A stretch of 13,006 bases of DNA, taken from the NCBI RefSeq assembly GCF_938036805.1, contig NZ_CALHWC010000203.1, positions 1 to 13,006 of the forward strand, written 5' to 3'. A program made the position numbers and the translations under genes. This DNA is from an uncultured Streptococcus sp. (lineage in GTDB: Bacteria > Bacillota > Bacilli > Lactobacillales > Streptococcaceae). Shown piece by piece: positions 12,561 to 13,006 of the stretch. Numbering within the stretch: position 1 is the stretch's first letter; each line of letters opens with the position of its first letter. The notes under the pieces are model-generated. The model saw only the letters and a list, made by a program, of their open reading frames with translations. It did not search any database and had not been told where the DNA came from.

Positions 12561-12980
12561 TTACATTCTTGTTCCAACGTTAATACGGTTGATGGCACGC
12601 TGGAGGGCGATTTTAGCACGTCGCTCTTGGTCAATCAAATGCTTGTCTTGGGCTTCTTCGATCTCTTTCTCAGCACGTAGCTTAGCTCGCTCGGCACGGC
12701 TGATATCAATATCACGCTCACGCTCTGCTGAGTCAGCGATAATGGTAATCACATTATCAGCAATTTCTATGATGCCACCGTTGACTGCAATCCAGTCAAT
12801 ATGCTTGTCATCATCAATTCTGCGTACCTTGACCTGATCTACTTCCAAAACAGCAATTGTATTGATATGGCGAGGCAAAATCCCCAGTTCTCCGTCAATC
12901 GTTTTTACGGAAACAAATGCAGCACGGTGGTCATAAATCAGACCATCCGGTGTAACGATTTGTACTGTCATTTGAGCCAT
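12561..12980 (-). CDS. atpC: F1F0 ATP synthase epsilon subunit
   Basis: A 139-residue subunit of the F1 central stalk. The N-terminal beta-sandwich begins MAQMTVQIVTPDGLIYD and includes DGELGILPRH (about 29-38) and AVNGGIIEI; the C-terminal half is the helical hairpin rich in Arg, Glu and Ala, ending AINRINVGTRM. Epsilon couples rotation to catalysis and can inhibit ATP hydrolysis; in streptococci the enzyme mainly pumps protons out for acid tolerance. Two adjacent ATG codons exist (12978-12983); I choose the second because AGAGGTG is better spaced and the product then starts like known AtpC. It is the last gene of the atp operon. Confidence 0.97.
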   Translation of the reverse strand: MAQMTVQIVTPDGLIYDHRAAFVSVKTIDGELGILPRHINTIAVLEVDQVKVRRIDDDKHIDWIAVNGGIIEIADNVITIIADSAERERDIDISRAERAKLRAEKEIEEAQDKHLIDQERRAKIALQRAINRINVGTRM

Positions 12981-12990
12981 CATTCACCTC

Positions 12991-13006
12991 TTAGAATCCC
13001 ATTTTT
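12991..13006 (-). CDS. atpD: Last codons of the upstream gene, probably atpD
   Basis: Minus-strand reading gives Lys-Met-Gly-Phe and TAA (12991-12993) at the window edge, ten bases before atpC. This fits the expected C-terminus and place of the ATP synthase beta subunit gene, but only four codons are visible, so the call rests on operon order. Confidence 0.6.

Noticed and set aside
1..13006. Mobile elements, CRISPR array, phage or defence genes, tRNA or rRNA, BOX-like repeats
   Set aside because: No transposase or integrase motif, no regularly spaced repeat and no RNA gene structure was seen; the content is core chromosome with one likely lineage-specific gene.

Overview
The window reads as core chromosome of a Streptococcus, most likely of the sanguinis/gordonii/mitis side of the genus. 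The support is gene content and order: atpC, a DUF1146 gene, murA, epuA and endA in a row; dfr, a 56-residue membrane protein gene, clpX and engB in a row; a ribosomal L10 leader before rplJ; and many extended -10 (TGn-TATAAT) promoters. Every gene I accept lies on the minus strand, so transcription runs from high to low coordinates. I saw no mobile element, CRISPR array, tRNA or rRNA.

From the upstream (right) end: the last codons of atpD and all of atpC (F1 ATP synthase epsilon) end at a strong terminator. A DUF1146 membrane protein gene follows, with a promoter so close to its ATG that the mRNA may be leaderless. murA (first committed step of peptidoglycan synthesis), epuA (small membrane protein) and endA (membrane nuclease used in DNA uptake) form a compact run ending in a GC-rich terminator near 9710. 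Next come a ROK glucokinase with a small lipoprotein gene behind it, then thyA. A secreted, membrane-tailed protein of unknown function sits between thyA and the dfr operon. It has its own promoter and terminator and a degenerate version of a sortase signal.

The operon dfr - 56-aa membrane protein - clpX - engB is tightly packed (dihydrofolate reductase, unknown, Clp unfoldase, ribosome-assembly GTPase). It probably ends at a hairpin inside a doubtful 72-codon ORF abutting engB. Below it are single transcription units: a GH73 glucosaminidase with a GTG start, a homocysteine S-methyltransferase, a formate/nitrite channel with a near-consensus cre site over its promoter, and a DUF2628 (HrgC-like) membrane protein. 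The window closes with the L10 leader and the first 79 codons of rplJ. The rplJ promoter is built into the terminator of the preceding gene.

Themes are one-carbon and nucleotide metabolism (thyA, dfr, mmuM, formate channel), cell envelope (murA, glucosaminidase, surface protein, lipoprotein) and central machinery (L10, ClpX, EngB, ATP synthase). I found no convincing new multi-gene system. The points most worth a second look are the degenerate sortase-tail protein between thyA and dfr, the possibly leaderless DUF1146 gene, the cre site before the formate channel, the overlapping terminator/promoter before rplJ, and several small uncharacterised proteins.
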